The position numbers were made by a program, and so were the translations under genes. The notes beneath the pieces were generated by a model, which did no database searches, was not told where the DNA came from, and worked only from the letters and a program-made list of their open reading frames with translations. Below are positions 14,137 through 21,208 of a DNA stretch of 22,313 nucleotides, piece by piece. How positions within the stretch are numbered: position 1 is the stretch's first letter; each line of letters begins with the position of its first letter. Origin of the DNA: a virus; IMG/VR virus record IMGVR_UViG_3300027980_000100, positions 1-22,313 of that record. One strand, given 5' to 3'.

Positions 14137-15581
14137 TATTCCTCTATTGTTTTATCGGTTTGTTTTAAATCAATTGGTTCCCCTAATATTTTACGTGCTT
14201 TATCCTCCTCAAAACCGTAAATCTCGACTAATATCTCAAGCCCTGCATCATATTGCGTAGTCCCTTCGCTTACAGATCGTTGTATTTCTAATATACCTTG
14301 AACACCTCCAACAGTACCTTTTAAATTTGCCTGTGCTTTTGCTCTTTCTGCGCTAACTTCGTCACCTCCTTCACCTTCAACCATCAACGCTTCTGCTGTT
14401 GCTGATTGGAAATTTAAAGGCTCTATTTCTAAGTTATCTAAGCCCCAAATAGTAAAAGGCATAAATAAATTGAATATTCTTTCAAGCTCCTGTCTATCTT
14501 TTTCAGTGATTGAATTATAGTAGTGAAAAGCATCTTGAAAACTCTCTTGATTAAACATTCCATTAGTAGCAATTCCGTTTAATATTGGTGGTTGTTGGAA
14601 TCTTGCGTAAATATTGGATCTACTCTCACTATTTTGCTTTTCAAATAGTTTGTCAACTCCTATGCGTGGTATCTCTTCAAATATTTTACGGCTACCCATT
14701 GCCTCAAGAAAGGCGGCGTTTAATGGTAATACTTTTGTTCTTCCTGCATTGTTAGCCCCTCTACTCTTTTGAACATCTTTTATTTTATCCTCTTGCTCTT
14801 TTCCGCTTGTCAATGCCATTGGCGTTATCTCAACATAATTAGCAGAAAAACCGTTTTGTATATTTCTGAGTTTGTAAACTCCTGATTCATGCTCAAACTG
14901 AACATCATCAAGTACGCTATCAAATGTTGCGAGTGGGTATATTTCTTTTCTTTCTGGAATCCAATATAAAACTTGTCCTGGATAATTCTCAATGCCTCCA
15001 CTCTCTGCAATTTCTTCCTGTACTGTTTCTGGATTGAATTTATAGAACTCAATCTTATCATTCTTACTAAATCGGCCTGATTTGCTCCAATCTGGTGTGA
15101 ATACTAATCTTGAAAAGTCTTTTTTCCAGCGTAATGTTTTGAAGGGAATTTCTTGAATCTCTATTATTTCGCCTAAAACATTATAATTAAAATGTAGTGG
15201 AACTCCGAATTTTGATTTTTCAATTGAAGTGTGATCGAGTATATCAAATAATGTTTCCCCGTCATCATTAACAATGATTTTATTTATATCCTGACCGCCC
15301 TGTTCTTTGAATCCTTGGCCTGCTAAAAATCTGCCTAATGTTCTTATAGCTGTTTTGCAACTCTGTGAACGTTGAGCCATTGATTCAACCTTATCCGGAT
15401 AGAGATTATCCTTTCCGTATAAGAGAATATTACCAGAGCCACGCGATAAATAAAGAGGGTTAGGAAGTCTCTCAACGTAAACAGCTTGTTCGACAGTGTT
15501 AACAGTTGCAAATAAATCACCTTGTACAACACCATCATCATTATGGAATGAACCTGAAGCATTCGACCTTGCATCGCTCAT
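14136..15581 (-). CDS. Phage portal protein
   Basis: From the ATG at 15581 the product is 481 residues (MSDARSNASGSF...). It has the features of portal proteins: N-terminal SGNILLYGKDNLYP, a helical crown and wing with repeated YxF elements, QQPPILNGIATNGMFNQESF in the clip/stem half, and a Lys/Glu-rich C-terminus with a glycine hinge (GEGGDEVSAERAKAQ). The twelvefold portal ring is the DNA gate and the seat of terminase and connector. A TTG at 15599 would add six residues but lies inside the -7 promoter element, so the ATG is preferred. The gene follows the capsid unit instead of preceding it as in HK97. Confidence 0.85.
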   Translation of the reverse strand: MSDARSNASGSFHNDDGVVQGDLFATVNTVEQAVYVERLPNPLYLSRGSGNILLYGKDNLYPDKVESMAQRSQSCKTAIRTLGRFLAGQGFKEQGGQDINKIIVNDDGETLFDILDHTSIEKSKFGVPLHFNYNVLGEIIEIQEIPFKTLRWKKDFSRLVFTPDWSKSGRFSKNDKIEFYKFNPETVQEEIAESGGIENYPGQVLYWIPERKEIYPLATFDSVLDDVQFEHESGVYKLRNIQNGFSANYVEITPMALTSGKEQEDKIKDVQKSRGANNAGRTKVLPLNAAFLEAMGSRKIFEEIPRIGVDKLFEKQNSESRSNIYARFQQPPILNGIATNGMFNQESFQDAFHYYNSITEKDRQELERIFNLFMPFTIWGLDNLEIEPLNFQSATAEALMVEGEGGDEVSAERAKAQANLKGTVGGVQGILEIQRSVSEGTTQYDAGLEILVEIYGFEEDKARKILGEPIDLKQTDKTIEE

Positions 15582-15596
15582 ATCTTGAATTTTTAC

Positions 15597-15628
15597 CAAA
15601 GTTAATTTTTAATTAGATTAAATACAAA
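15597..15628 (-). promoter_or_regulatory. Bacteroidota-type promoter before portal
   Basis: On the minus strand TTTG (15628-15625), exactly 20 nt, TAACTTTG (15604-15597): a full match to the TTTG / TAnnTTTG promoter described for Bacteroides. The transcript would begin about 10-15 nt before the ATG at 15581, giving a very short leader. It lies just after the terminator of the preceding unit, as a promoter for the portal-to-lysis transcription unit would. Confidence 0.75.
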
Positions 15629-15658
15629 TAAAAAAGAGGTTACTAAAAAGCAACCTCT
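15629..15658 (-). terminator. Rho-independent terminator after head operon
   Basis: In the minus-strand transcript AGAGGTT (15658-15652) and AACCTCT (15641-15635) form a perfect 7-bp stem with a 10-nt loop, followed by a U tract (T6, complement of 15635-15630). It lies 22 nt after the stop at 15680. Confidence 0.85.
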
Positions 15659-15679
15659 CTCAATAATTAACCTATATAT

Positions 15680-16093
15680 CTAAAACCAACTGCCTGCAAT
15701 CTTTGCGTCAACAAATTCCTTATGAATTGTTTCGGGGACTCCATAACCTTTCACGATTTTTCGAGTGCCTAAACCAAGTCCCATGAATACGTTAGCTGTT
15801 TTCTTTGGCTTCTTACCTTTGTACTCTTTGAATTTCTTCTCAAGCTTCTGGTAATTTTCATAAGCCGCTTTTTTGATTTTCTTCGGATCAAAACCGTTCT
15901 CATCACACATTAAAAGGTGTAATTCAGCAAACTTGGTGTAATCCTGGGCATCTTGAGCAAGCTCTTTTATTTTGGCTTCCTCTACAAGTTTAGCGGCTTC
16001 AGCAGCGGCCTTGTCGGCTTTCTCTTTGGCCAGCTTATCAGCTTCAGCAGCGGCCTTGTCGGCTTTAATTTTAGCCTCTTGTTCTGGTGTCAT
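15680..16093 (-). CDS. Ala/Lys-rich coiled-coil protein with internal repeat, 137 residues
   Basis: The first ~45 residues are an Ala/Lys/Glu-rich helix built from a 15-residue repeat (ADKAAAEADKLAKEK then ADKAAAEAAKLVEEA). The second half is different: FAELHLLMCDENGFDPKKI, a Lys-rich helix, then a small Gly-rich part (VFMGLGLGTRKIVKGYG). The repeat is visible in the DNA as two identical 26-bp copies 45 bp apart. Its start abuts the stop of the 53-residue gene (TAAATG). It ends the head unit before a terminator. A scaffold, decoration or DNA-packing role is conceivable. No family recognised. Confidence 0.65.
   Translation of the reverse strand: MTPEQEAKIKADKAAAEADKLAKEKADKAAAEAAKLVEEAKIKELAQDAQDYTKFAELHLLMCDENGFDPKKIKKAAYENYQKLEKKFKEYKGKKPKKTANVFMGLGLGTRKIVKGYGVPETIHKEFVDAKIAGSWF
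15996..16066. repeat. Two perfect 26-bp direct repeats, 45-bp period
   Basis: The sequence GCTTCAGCAGCGGCCTTGTC plus GGCTTT occurs at 15996-16021 and again at 16041-16066. It is coding and encodes the repeated Ala/Lys-rich helix of the 137-residue protein; the 45-bp spacing equals 15 codons. Confidence 0.9.
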
Positions 16094-16255
16094 TTACTTT
16101 TCGGTTTTAGTTTGTTTAACTTCTTTGATTATTCCAGCTTTTAGCCAGATTTTCAGGATTCTATCAGGAAAGGAATTGAGGTTATCATCAGACAACCTCT
16201 TCCCTTTATATCCTGTATTTCCTTTTTGCTTTGCTAATTTATAACTATTTATCAT
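16094..16255 (-). CDS. Small basic protein, 53 residues
   Basis: A frame from the ATG at 16255 to TAA at 16096-16094 fills a gap of over 150 nt between two structural genes. The product starts MINSYKLAKQKGNTGYKGKR, has a central RLSDDNLNSFPDRILKIWL part and ends in a Lys-rich tail. It is basic, with one amphipathic helix and no signal or membrane segment. Its stop directly touches the next ATG (TAAATG), and the previous gene ends 10 nt upstream, so it behaves like an operon member. Basic charge in a head operon could suit DNA or scaffold contact, but no family is known to me. Confidence 0.65.
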   Translation of the reverse strand: MINSYKLAKQKGNTGYKGKRLSDDNLNSFPDRILKIWLKAGIIKEVKQTKTEK

Positions 16256-16265
16256 AATTCACAAA

Positions 16266-16850
16266 TTAAACAACCGGAGTTAATAAAGCTTCTAAATCTA
16301 CAGTACTCGCAATTACTTGCGCTTCGAATACTTCAGGTGGATCAACATCGGGAGTTTTAGCAATAAATTGCAATGTACCTCCTAGTCCAGCATCACCTTG
16401 GTTATCTTGCCAATCTGATAAACGCATACCAACACCAACGGGTGACGGTGTTGCATCAACTTTACCACCGTATATAATAGCGCGACCCTCAAGCAAAGGG
16501 ATGATAATAACAACCTTGTTAAATCTCATTCTCACAAGATTTTGCCTAACAAGTGCGTCAATATTGTTTACCCTTGCATCAACCTGATCGTCAAATCCAT
16601 CAACACCATCAATAACCCGCAAAACAGAAGTGCCGATTATATTCGAAGATTTAGGGCATTGGATTTTATAAGCTGCCGCCCCTGTCTCAGTTAATGTGAT
16701 AGCGGTGATCTCTTCAGTGACCCCGGTATCTTTAGTAACTGTCGCTGTTTTCCACTCAGAGTAATTCAGAATATAAAAATAATTCTGAATACCTCCTTGT
16801 TGGAGGGCATCACAATCAAATGTAACGCCCGCATCTAATTTGCAGCTCAT
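16266..16850 (-). CDS. Phage structural protein, tail-tube or decoration type, 194 residues
   Basis: The 194-residue protein begins MSCKLDAGVTFDCDALQQGG with IQNYFYILNY next. Bacteroidota phages often have a protein starting 'C...GV...DC...GGI-x-x-x-Y-x-x-N', which I associate loosely with major tail or virion surface subunits. The rest is beta-rich: GVTEEITAITLTETGAAAYK, then a segment NKVVIIIPLLEGRAIIYGG and an acidic stretch with QDNQGDAGLGGTLQF, ending in ASTVDLEALLTPVV. The position two genes after the capsid and the strong ribosome site before it suggest an abundant protein. Exact role uncertain. Confidence 0.6.
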   Translation of the reverse strand: MSCKLDAGVTFDCDALQQGGIQNYFYILNYSEWKTATVTKDTGVTEEITAITLTETGAAAYKIQCPKSSNIIGTSVLRVIDGVDGFDDQVDARVNNIDALVRQNLVRMRFNKVVIIIPLLEGRAIIYGGKVDATPSPVGVGMRLSDWQDNQGDAGLGGTLQFIAKTPDVDPPEVFEAQVIASTVDLEALLTPVV

Positions 16851-16852
16851 AT

Positions 16853-17260
16853 TTAATCCTCCTTAACTATTAAAATCGCGTTAGTTACTGCGACCGTATC
16901 ACCTGATGCGCAAGCCAAAAACCCCCTATAATATAAGTCTAATGGATTTGTGACATACAAACGTGAAACACCATCTGTTGAAGTTGCTGCTAAATTTGCC
17001 GAAGCATCAGCCAAATCATAAAAATTTACATTATTATTTGACCCTTGGATCTTCGCAACACTTAATGAATCTGCTACATCTACTTTAACAAATGTGAAAG
17101 TAACAACTGTGGTTGAATACTTTTCAACTGCTCTATTACCAGCATAAGTTGAAGTGTCTGCTTGAACCGTGTCGTTAGCAAATGGATAGCTTTGTTTCTG
17201 TGCGCTTGCTGTTATACCTAGTACAACAAAAAGCAAGCTAATTAAAAATAATTTTTTCAT
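16853..17260 (-). CDS. Signal-peptide protein after the capsid gene, 135 residues
   Basis: Residues 1-20 (MKKLFLISLLFVVLGITASA) are a textbook signal peptide, with a likely cut after ASA and before Gln21. The remaining ~115 residues are beta-rich: TYAGNRAVEKYSTTVVTFTF, DSLSVAKIQGSNNNVNFYDL and a segment SRLYVTNPLDLYYRGFLAC. The 'DSL-x-x-x-x-IQGS-x-x-x-x-NFYDL' pattern looks like a phage virion domain, not a host enzyme. It lies between capsid and structural genes in a tight operon. Capsid genes rarely neighbour exported proteins, so it may be a virion-associated protein with an unexpected signal, or an exported exclusion protein. Confidence 0.7.
   Translation of the reverse strand: MKKLFLISLLFVVLGITASAQKQSYPFANDTVQADTSTYAGNRAVEKYSTTVVTFTFVKVDVADSLSVAKIQGSNNNVNFYDLADASANLAATSTDGVSRLYVTNPLDLYYRGFLACASGDTVAVTNAILIVKED
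16858..16864 (-). promoter_or_regulatory. Strong Shine-Dalgarno before the 194-residue structural gene
   Basis: The coding strand reads AAGGAGG, seven bases before the ATG at 16850. It is the strongest ribosome site I noticed in the window; Bacteroidota genes usually lack one, so high translation is likely. It overlaps the last codons of the upstream gene. Confidence 0.75.
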
Positions 17261-17271
17261 ATCACTATCTA

Positions 17272-18210
17272 TTAAGCTGGTTCATAAAGAACGATTTCTG
17301 AAGACTCTCTATAATTTGCATCGGCTTTAAGGTCAATACGCACAAATCTCAAGCGTCCTGCATTTTCTTTATAGTCAATGCGTGGATTCTCATTTGTATA
17401 CTCAACATAAAAACCAAAGAATAGATTAGATGTTGCAGCATCGGCCACGCCTTTTGCACCTACTATATAATTTTTTGGTAATCCAGAATAGTGTACAATC
17501 CTTTTGTTTAAGAATAGCATGCTAATCTCTTCATCAAGAACACCGACCGTTGTTTTCTTCGCATCATTATTGAAGCGTTGTAACAATTTAAAATCTGTTG
17601 TGTTCATGTGAATCTGATAGTTGCTATCATCAATAAACTTATCAGGTATTGCGCTCCAAACTTCAGCAACACGATCCGCAACATTGGCCTGGGTAATTGC
17701 TCCGGCTGGTGTTACTTTAATTGTGTTAGCATCAGCACTCGCACGTGTGATAATACCGTTAAATTTATTAAGTGGGTCGTTAGCTAACAGAGTAGTGTCA
17801 CCTTGCCAGAATAATTTCGAAAGTTGCGTACCTCCATTGTTCATGTAAAGTTCGATTACATCAGCTAAGAACTCAGGATTGTGCATTAAATTGGTAAAGT
17901 CACCAACTGGCTGCCACTTTTCCCAAACATCTTGAAAGTCCTCTGGTAAAAACTCTTCATAGAGAGTCATTTTCTGAGGTTCAATGCTTCTTTCCGCGTA
18001 AGTAGTTGTTACACTTTCAGTGGCTGGAACCCCGGAGGTATAGTCACCTATTGGATCTTCAGTTTGACTAAGGCGGGGTAAGGCTCTCTTTTGAGCAATT
18101 CCGACCTGTACGTTAGTTACTCCTTTTTCGATTACTTGGTTTCCTACTGTGAAAACCTGATATAAAAAGGATAAAAAATCACCTGCGTATGAGCTATTTC
18201 CTACATTCAT
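17272..18210 (-). CDS. Major capsid protein, HK97-like fold
   Basis: The 312-residue protein begins MNVGNSSYAGDFLSFLYQVF. Its N-terminal helix-turn part is followed by a YAERSIEPQKMTLYEEFLPE segment as in E-loop regions, a spine-helix stretch NPEFLADVIELYMNNGGTQL, a P-domain with ITRASADANTIKV and a late NLFFGFYVEYTNENPRIDY segment, ending SSEIVLYEPA. Position directly after a ClpP-like prohead protease and its extension, together with length and composition, identify the capsid subunit. Start ATG at 18210 lies 12 nt after the protease stop. Whether the N-terminus is trimmed by the protease is not visible. Confidence 0.85.
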   Translation of the reverse strand: MNVGNSSYAGDFLSFLYQVFTVGNQVIEKGVTNVQVGIAQKRALPRLSQTEDPIGDYTSGVPATESVTTTYAERSIEPQKMTLYEEFLPEDFQDVWEKWQPVGDFTNLMHNPEFLADVIELYMNNGGTQLSKLFWQGDTTLLANDPLNKFNGIITRASADANTIKVTPAGAITQANVADRVAEVWSAIPDKFIDDSNYQIHMNTTDFKLLQRFNNDAKKTTVGVLDEEISMLFLNKRIVHYSGLPKNYIVGAKGVADAATSNLFFGFYVEYTNENPRIDYKENAGRLRFVRIDLKADANYRESSEIVLYEPA

Positions 18211-18221
18211 GATTTACAATT

Positions 18222-19403
18222 TTAAGCGTTAGCTAGTTCTTCTTTCTTCTTCTGAATGTCGGCCGCAAGCTTACGCATATTTGCCTGTGCACTTGCTTGA
18301 GTTCCAACTTCCAACTCAATAGATTGAGAGTTTTTAATTTTTGGAACCTTCTTTGTGGATCCTGCACTTCTCAATTCTGCAATACTATCAGCAATAAGTT
18401 TTGCTGTTTTAGCCTCAGAATCAACAAGCAGTTGAGCAACTATCTCAGTAACTTGCTCCGCTGTTATACCTTCGTTAGTTGCTGCAGCTTGCACCTCAAC
18501 AATTTCCGAAACAACGTTTTCAGCATTAACCTTAATGGTGCGTCCATCTTCAAGAGGATAGTCACCCTCTGCGGTTGTAGCTCCTGACAATTGCACTTCA
18601 GAGTCAACTTTCAACTCACCTTCATGCAAAAGTACTTTACCGTCTTTATCAATCGTTGAATTGATAACGGTATCTTCTTTTTTACCGAATCTTAAATTCA
18701 TATTTAAACTATTTAATTTATTTTGTGGTACTTTATACCCGAATTTTTCAAGCCTACTCAAATCATAATGAGCGGCGGCCCTCATTGGCTCTGTAATATG
18801 TTTAATAAGTCCTACCTCAAGGGCCTCGGAGGCTGTTAACCATTCACCATCACCATTGTTTTCATTCATTAAGGCTGTCATTTCTTCCTTAGTATTGCCT
18901 GTTTGGTCTGAATAAACACCTGCCATTGTTCCGTTAATCTTATCTAACCATGAAGCATAACGACTCATATCAGAAGAAACACCACATGCACAACCTCTTG
19001 CCTGGTGTATTAGAATCATGTTCGTGTTGGACATTGTAATATTGTTGTCTGTGGCTGCGGCTGCAATGATTGTTGCAATGGAAGCTGACCACCCTGTATA
19101 TTCAACCTCAATATTTGCCGGATTCTTTGCAAGTGCTGAATACATCGATTGACCGTGATTAACATCACCGCCCAGGGAATCAATATTTACTTTTATGGTA
19201 TCTGCTTTAAGGTTGGATATTTCCTTTAACTCTGCTTGCATCTTTTCTTTAGTAGATACATATTCTTTTTCCATATCTGCATCAAACTGCCACCATTCAG
19301 GGCAACCAATAAAACCAGATATATTAATCTCTGCGGTTTTATTAGCTTTCATTTGGATTGTTGACCAGGTGGTAAGTTGTTTTGGTCTATTGAATAAGTT
19401 CAT
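18222..19403 (-). CDS. Prohead protease, ClpP/S14-like, with long C-terminal extension
   Basis: The 393-residue protein has a ClpP-type core in residues 20-210: IDSLGGDVNHG (74-84), GWSASIATIIAAAA with putative catalytic Ser108, MILIHQARG with His133, and a candidate Asp near 154 (WLDKI). The stretch WLTASEALEVGLI (188-200) matches the 'WLTA-x-EA-x-x-xGLI' end of phage S14 proteases. Residues ~240-393 are extra: an acidic/hydrophobic beta part, then EQVTEIVAQLLVDSEAKTAK and a Lys-rich helix to the end (MRKLAADIQKKKEELANA). Such tails often act as an internal scaffold. It is the first gene after a terminator and a candidate promoter. The exact triad needs a structural model. Confidence 0.85.
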   Translation of the reverse strand: MNLFNRPKQLTTWSTIQMKANKTAEINISGFIGCPEWWQFDADMEKEYVSTKEKMQAELKEISNLKADTIKVNIDSLGGDVNHGQSMYSALAKNPANIEVEYTGWSASIATIIAAAATDNNITMSNTNMILIHQARGCACGVSSDMSRYASWLDKINGTMAGVYSDQTGNTKEEMTALMNENNGDGEWLTASEALEVGLIKHITEPMRAAAHYDLSRLEKFGYKVPQNKLNSLNMNLRFGKKEDTVINSTIDKDGKVLLHEGELKVDSEVQLSGATTAEGDYPLEDGRTIKVNAENVVSEIVEVQAAATNEGITAEQVTEIVAQLLVDSEAKTAKLIADSIAELRSAGSTKKVPKIKNSQSIELEVGTQASAQANMRKLAADIQKKKEELANA

Positions 19404-19416
19404 ATTGCTGTATTTA

Positions 19417-19430
19417 GTAACAATTGTTAC
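19417..19430. promoter_or_regulatory. 14-bp palindrome in protease leader, operator candidate
   Basis: GTAACAATTGTTAC is a perfect inverted repeat without spacer, 14 nt before the protease ATG and about 25 nt below the candidate promoter. It could bind a dimeric repressor or form a short leader structure. No binding partner is visible. Confidence 0.35.
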
Positions 19431-19453
19431 ACAATATTAATTCTTATTTAGAA

Positions 19454-19485
19454 CAAATAAAAATTATAAAGCAATAGTGTCCAAA
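19454..19485 (-). promoter_or_regulatory. Candidate Bacteroidota-type promoter before protease
   Basis: On the minus strand TTTG (19485-19482), 20 nt, TTTATTTG (19461-19454): full -33 match and seven of eight positions of TAnnTTTG if N is free, with T in place of A at the second base. The spacing equals that of the portal promoter. It lies between a terminator and the protease gene, giving a leader of about 45 nt. Confidence 0.5.
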
Positions 19486-19494
19486 TTAGGGCAT

Positions 19495-19522
19495 AAAAAA
19501 ACCCCCAGTCCAGAACCGGGGG
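19495..19522 (-). terminator. Rho-independent terminator after packaging genes
   Basis: In the minus-strand transcript CCCCC (19522-19518) pairs with GGGGG (19506-19502) around an 11-nt loop, with two more inner pairs after one mismatch, followed by a U tract of seven (complement of 19501-19495). It lies 67 nt after the stop at 19590. The rest of the 19404-19589 gap holds the promoter and palindrome listed separately and no gene. Confidence 0.85.
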
Positions 19523-19589
19523 CAAACCTTTAATCGAACAAAATCTTACATCGAATACAAAGATATGAAATTATTTAATGTTTGTCAAA

Positions 19590-19904
19590 TTACTTTAACA
19601 TTCTATTTCCTGAAGGAGTGCTAAAATGAGCCATTCTAAGAAGATCGTTTATGTTAACCTTCTTAACTCCTTTCAACTTATTGTAAACTTTGCGCCAGTT
19701 GTTATCAATAATTATTACGTTCTCACCCATTGGCATGATGTGGTATTGTAATCCTGTGATTTCGTGGGCTCCTAACGCTAATTTTTTAACTCTCTTGATT
19801 TGTCTTTTGGTTTTGTATTTGAGAGGTCTTTTGGTTTGATAATTATGGTCGTTCCTTCGCTTCCAGTTTTTAAACCAGGTCTTTAATTGTTTAAGTTTTT
19901 TCAT
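19590..19904 (-). CDS. Basic protein of unknown function, 104 residues
   Basis: The 104-residue protein has a strongly basic N-terminal third (MKKLKQLKTWFKNWKRR; RPLKYKTKRQIKRVKKL) and a C-terminal part with a short beta-like segment (HIMPMGENVIIIDNNWRKVY) and a helix (NINDLLRMAHF). There is no signal peptide or membrane segment. It starts 3 nt after the terminase stop and ends the packaging operon. Basic charge beside terminase would suit DNA or RNA binding, but I know no family; small basic proteins at this site can be accessory packaging factors. Function not assigned. Confidence 0.65.
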   Translation of the reverse strand: MKKLKQLKTWFKNWKRRNDHNYQTKRPLKYKTKRQIKRVKKLALGAHEITGLQYHIMPMGENVIIIDNNWRKVYNKLKGVKKVNINDLLRMAHFSTPSGNRMLK

Positions 19905-19907
19905 AGG

Positions 19908-21197
19908 TTAAGTATTATATTGATATCCATAATTCACATGGTAGTATCTTGTAGCGTAAAATCGGGCATCCTGTAAGTGATTGTTTTTATCTTCTGGTTT
20001 GTTTAGTGGTTCCTTAGTTGTGGCATCCATAGCCCATTTAAAGTTTTGTAGTTCAAAGATAAGATTTTCAGAGTCCTCATGCACAAAAGTTTCATATTCT
20101 TTTGCCATGTCTATAACATCCTTCCGGAAGTCATCATTGATTTTTGTCTTGTCTGCTTTGATTACATTTATACCTGCATCTGATAACTCAAATCGCTTAT
20201 CTTTTCGAGCTGAATCACACACAACCTCATGATTTTCCGGATTAACTTCTTTGATTAGGCTTATTAATTCACTGTTTAATATCTCAGGTTGATAGAGTAT
20301 TTCACGCATGTACACTCGTTTTTTCTTCTTATCGAAATTGAGTTTAATAATAGCGTGCGGATCATTGCCTCCCCAATCAAGCCCATAAACAGTATAAAAG
20401 TATGTGTCCTGTGGTAATTCTTTGTAGAGTTTCCACTTCTTAAATATCTGCCCTTTGGCTCCTGATGAAACAAGACCTTTGATATCAGTTAAATAATGGT
20501 CGAGTGTCCGCTCATGGTTTTTGTAATCCTCCCACATTTCGCGGGTGACTTCATTAATGTTATCATAGTTGTCCAGGTAAGTTGAGAATATACTTAAATG
20601 CCTTGGTAATCCTTTAGGAATAAAATTGAAATACTCTTCATGTTCCGGGTGAGGCTCAAGATTGTAATATGTTTTTATTATCCAGTGGTCTTTCTGTGGA
20701 GGGTTCCAAATGCGTAATATTTGAGGCTGCGCTTTGGTGGTCCTAAGTGAATCTTTAAGCTTTCTATAGTCGTATTCTTCTACCTCTTCAAATTCCTCAA
20801 TGATTATATTTGTAGCACCGGCAATCGATTTCATTTTAGCGGTACGACTGTTTGAACTCTTCCTGAACCCTTTTGATTCAATCTTATTGCCATTGGGTAA
20901 GTATTCAATCGACATATTATTGTCATTGAAATGAAACTTATCCATTAGCTTGATGCCGAATTCCTCTTCTTTCTCTTCGATTCTATCTTTGAAGTCTTGA
21001 TATAATGAGGTCCTGATATCTGAGTGGACCAATCGCATGAAATAACCCCGGAAATACTTAGATGATATAATCTTTAAAAGGAAGTAATCAGTTGCAAAAT
21101 GACTACCCCCTCTTCCACGTCCACCGCAAATGTCTATCTCATAGGCTGTTGCATCACTAAAAACAGGGTTATATATTTCATTGAAATGGAACTGCAT
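19908..21197 (-). CDS. terL: Terminase large subunit
   Basis: The 429-residue protein has both terminase halves. ATPase: GGRGRGGS at residues 25-32 in the Walker A place, and TNIIIEEFEE (129-138) as Walker B with catalytic Glu. Between them lie ESKGFRKSSNSRTAK and SIAGATN. Nuclease: YGLDWGG (Asp274), VVCDSARKDK (Asp328) and NHLQDARFYATRYY (Asp410), three acidic residues in RNaseH-fold order. It packages DNA into the prohead using ATP and cuts the concatemer. Length is in the usual range. The Walker A lacks the standard Gly-Lys-Ser/Thr: the position holds Gly-Gly-Ser with an Arg two residues earlier. No small terminase is seen in the window; it may lie upstream. Confidence 0.9.
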   Translation of the reverse strand: MQFHFNEIYNPVFSDATAYEIDICGGRGRGGSHFATDYFLLKIISSKYFRGYFMRLVHSDIRTSLYQDFKDRIEEKEEEFGIKLMDKFHFNDNNMSIEYLPNGNKIESKGFRKSSNSRTAKMKSIAGATNIIIEEFEEVEEYDYRKLKDSLRTTKAQPQILRIWNPPQKDHWIIKTYYNLEPHPEHEEYFNFIPKGLPRHLSIFSTYLDNYDNINEVTREMWEDYKNHERTLDHYLTDIKGLVSSGAKGQIFKKWKLYKELPQDTYFYTVYGLDWGGNDPHAIIKLNFDKKKKRVYMREILYQPEILNSELISLIKEVNPENHEVVCDSARKDKRFELSDAGINVIKADKTKINDDFRKDVIDMAKEYETFVHEDSENLIFELQNFKWAMDATTKEPLNKPEDKNNHLQDARFYATRYYHVNYGYQYNT

Positions 21198-21208
21198 TAA
21201 CTAGCTTT

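Noticed and set aside
15597-15599. TTG start adding six residues to the portal
   Set aside because: It lies within the -7 element TAACTTTG; a transcript from that promoter would not contain it. ATG at 15581 preferred.
15996-16066. Possible CRISPR or attachment-site repeat
   Set aside because: Only two copies, in phase with a 15-residue coding repeat; explained by the protein.
15953-16244. Plus-strand Ser/Ala/Leu-rich frames (63 and 90 residues)
   Set aside because: Antisense to the Ala/Lys repeat and the 53-residue gene; low-complexity shadow of the repeat.
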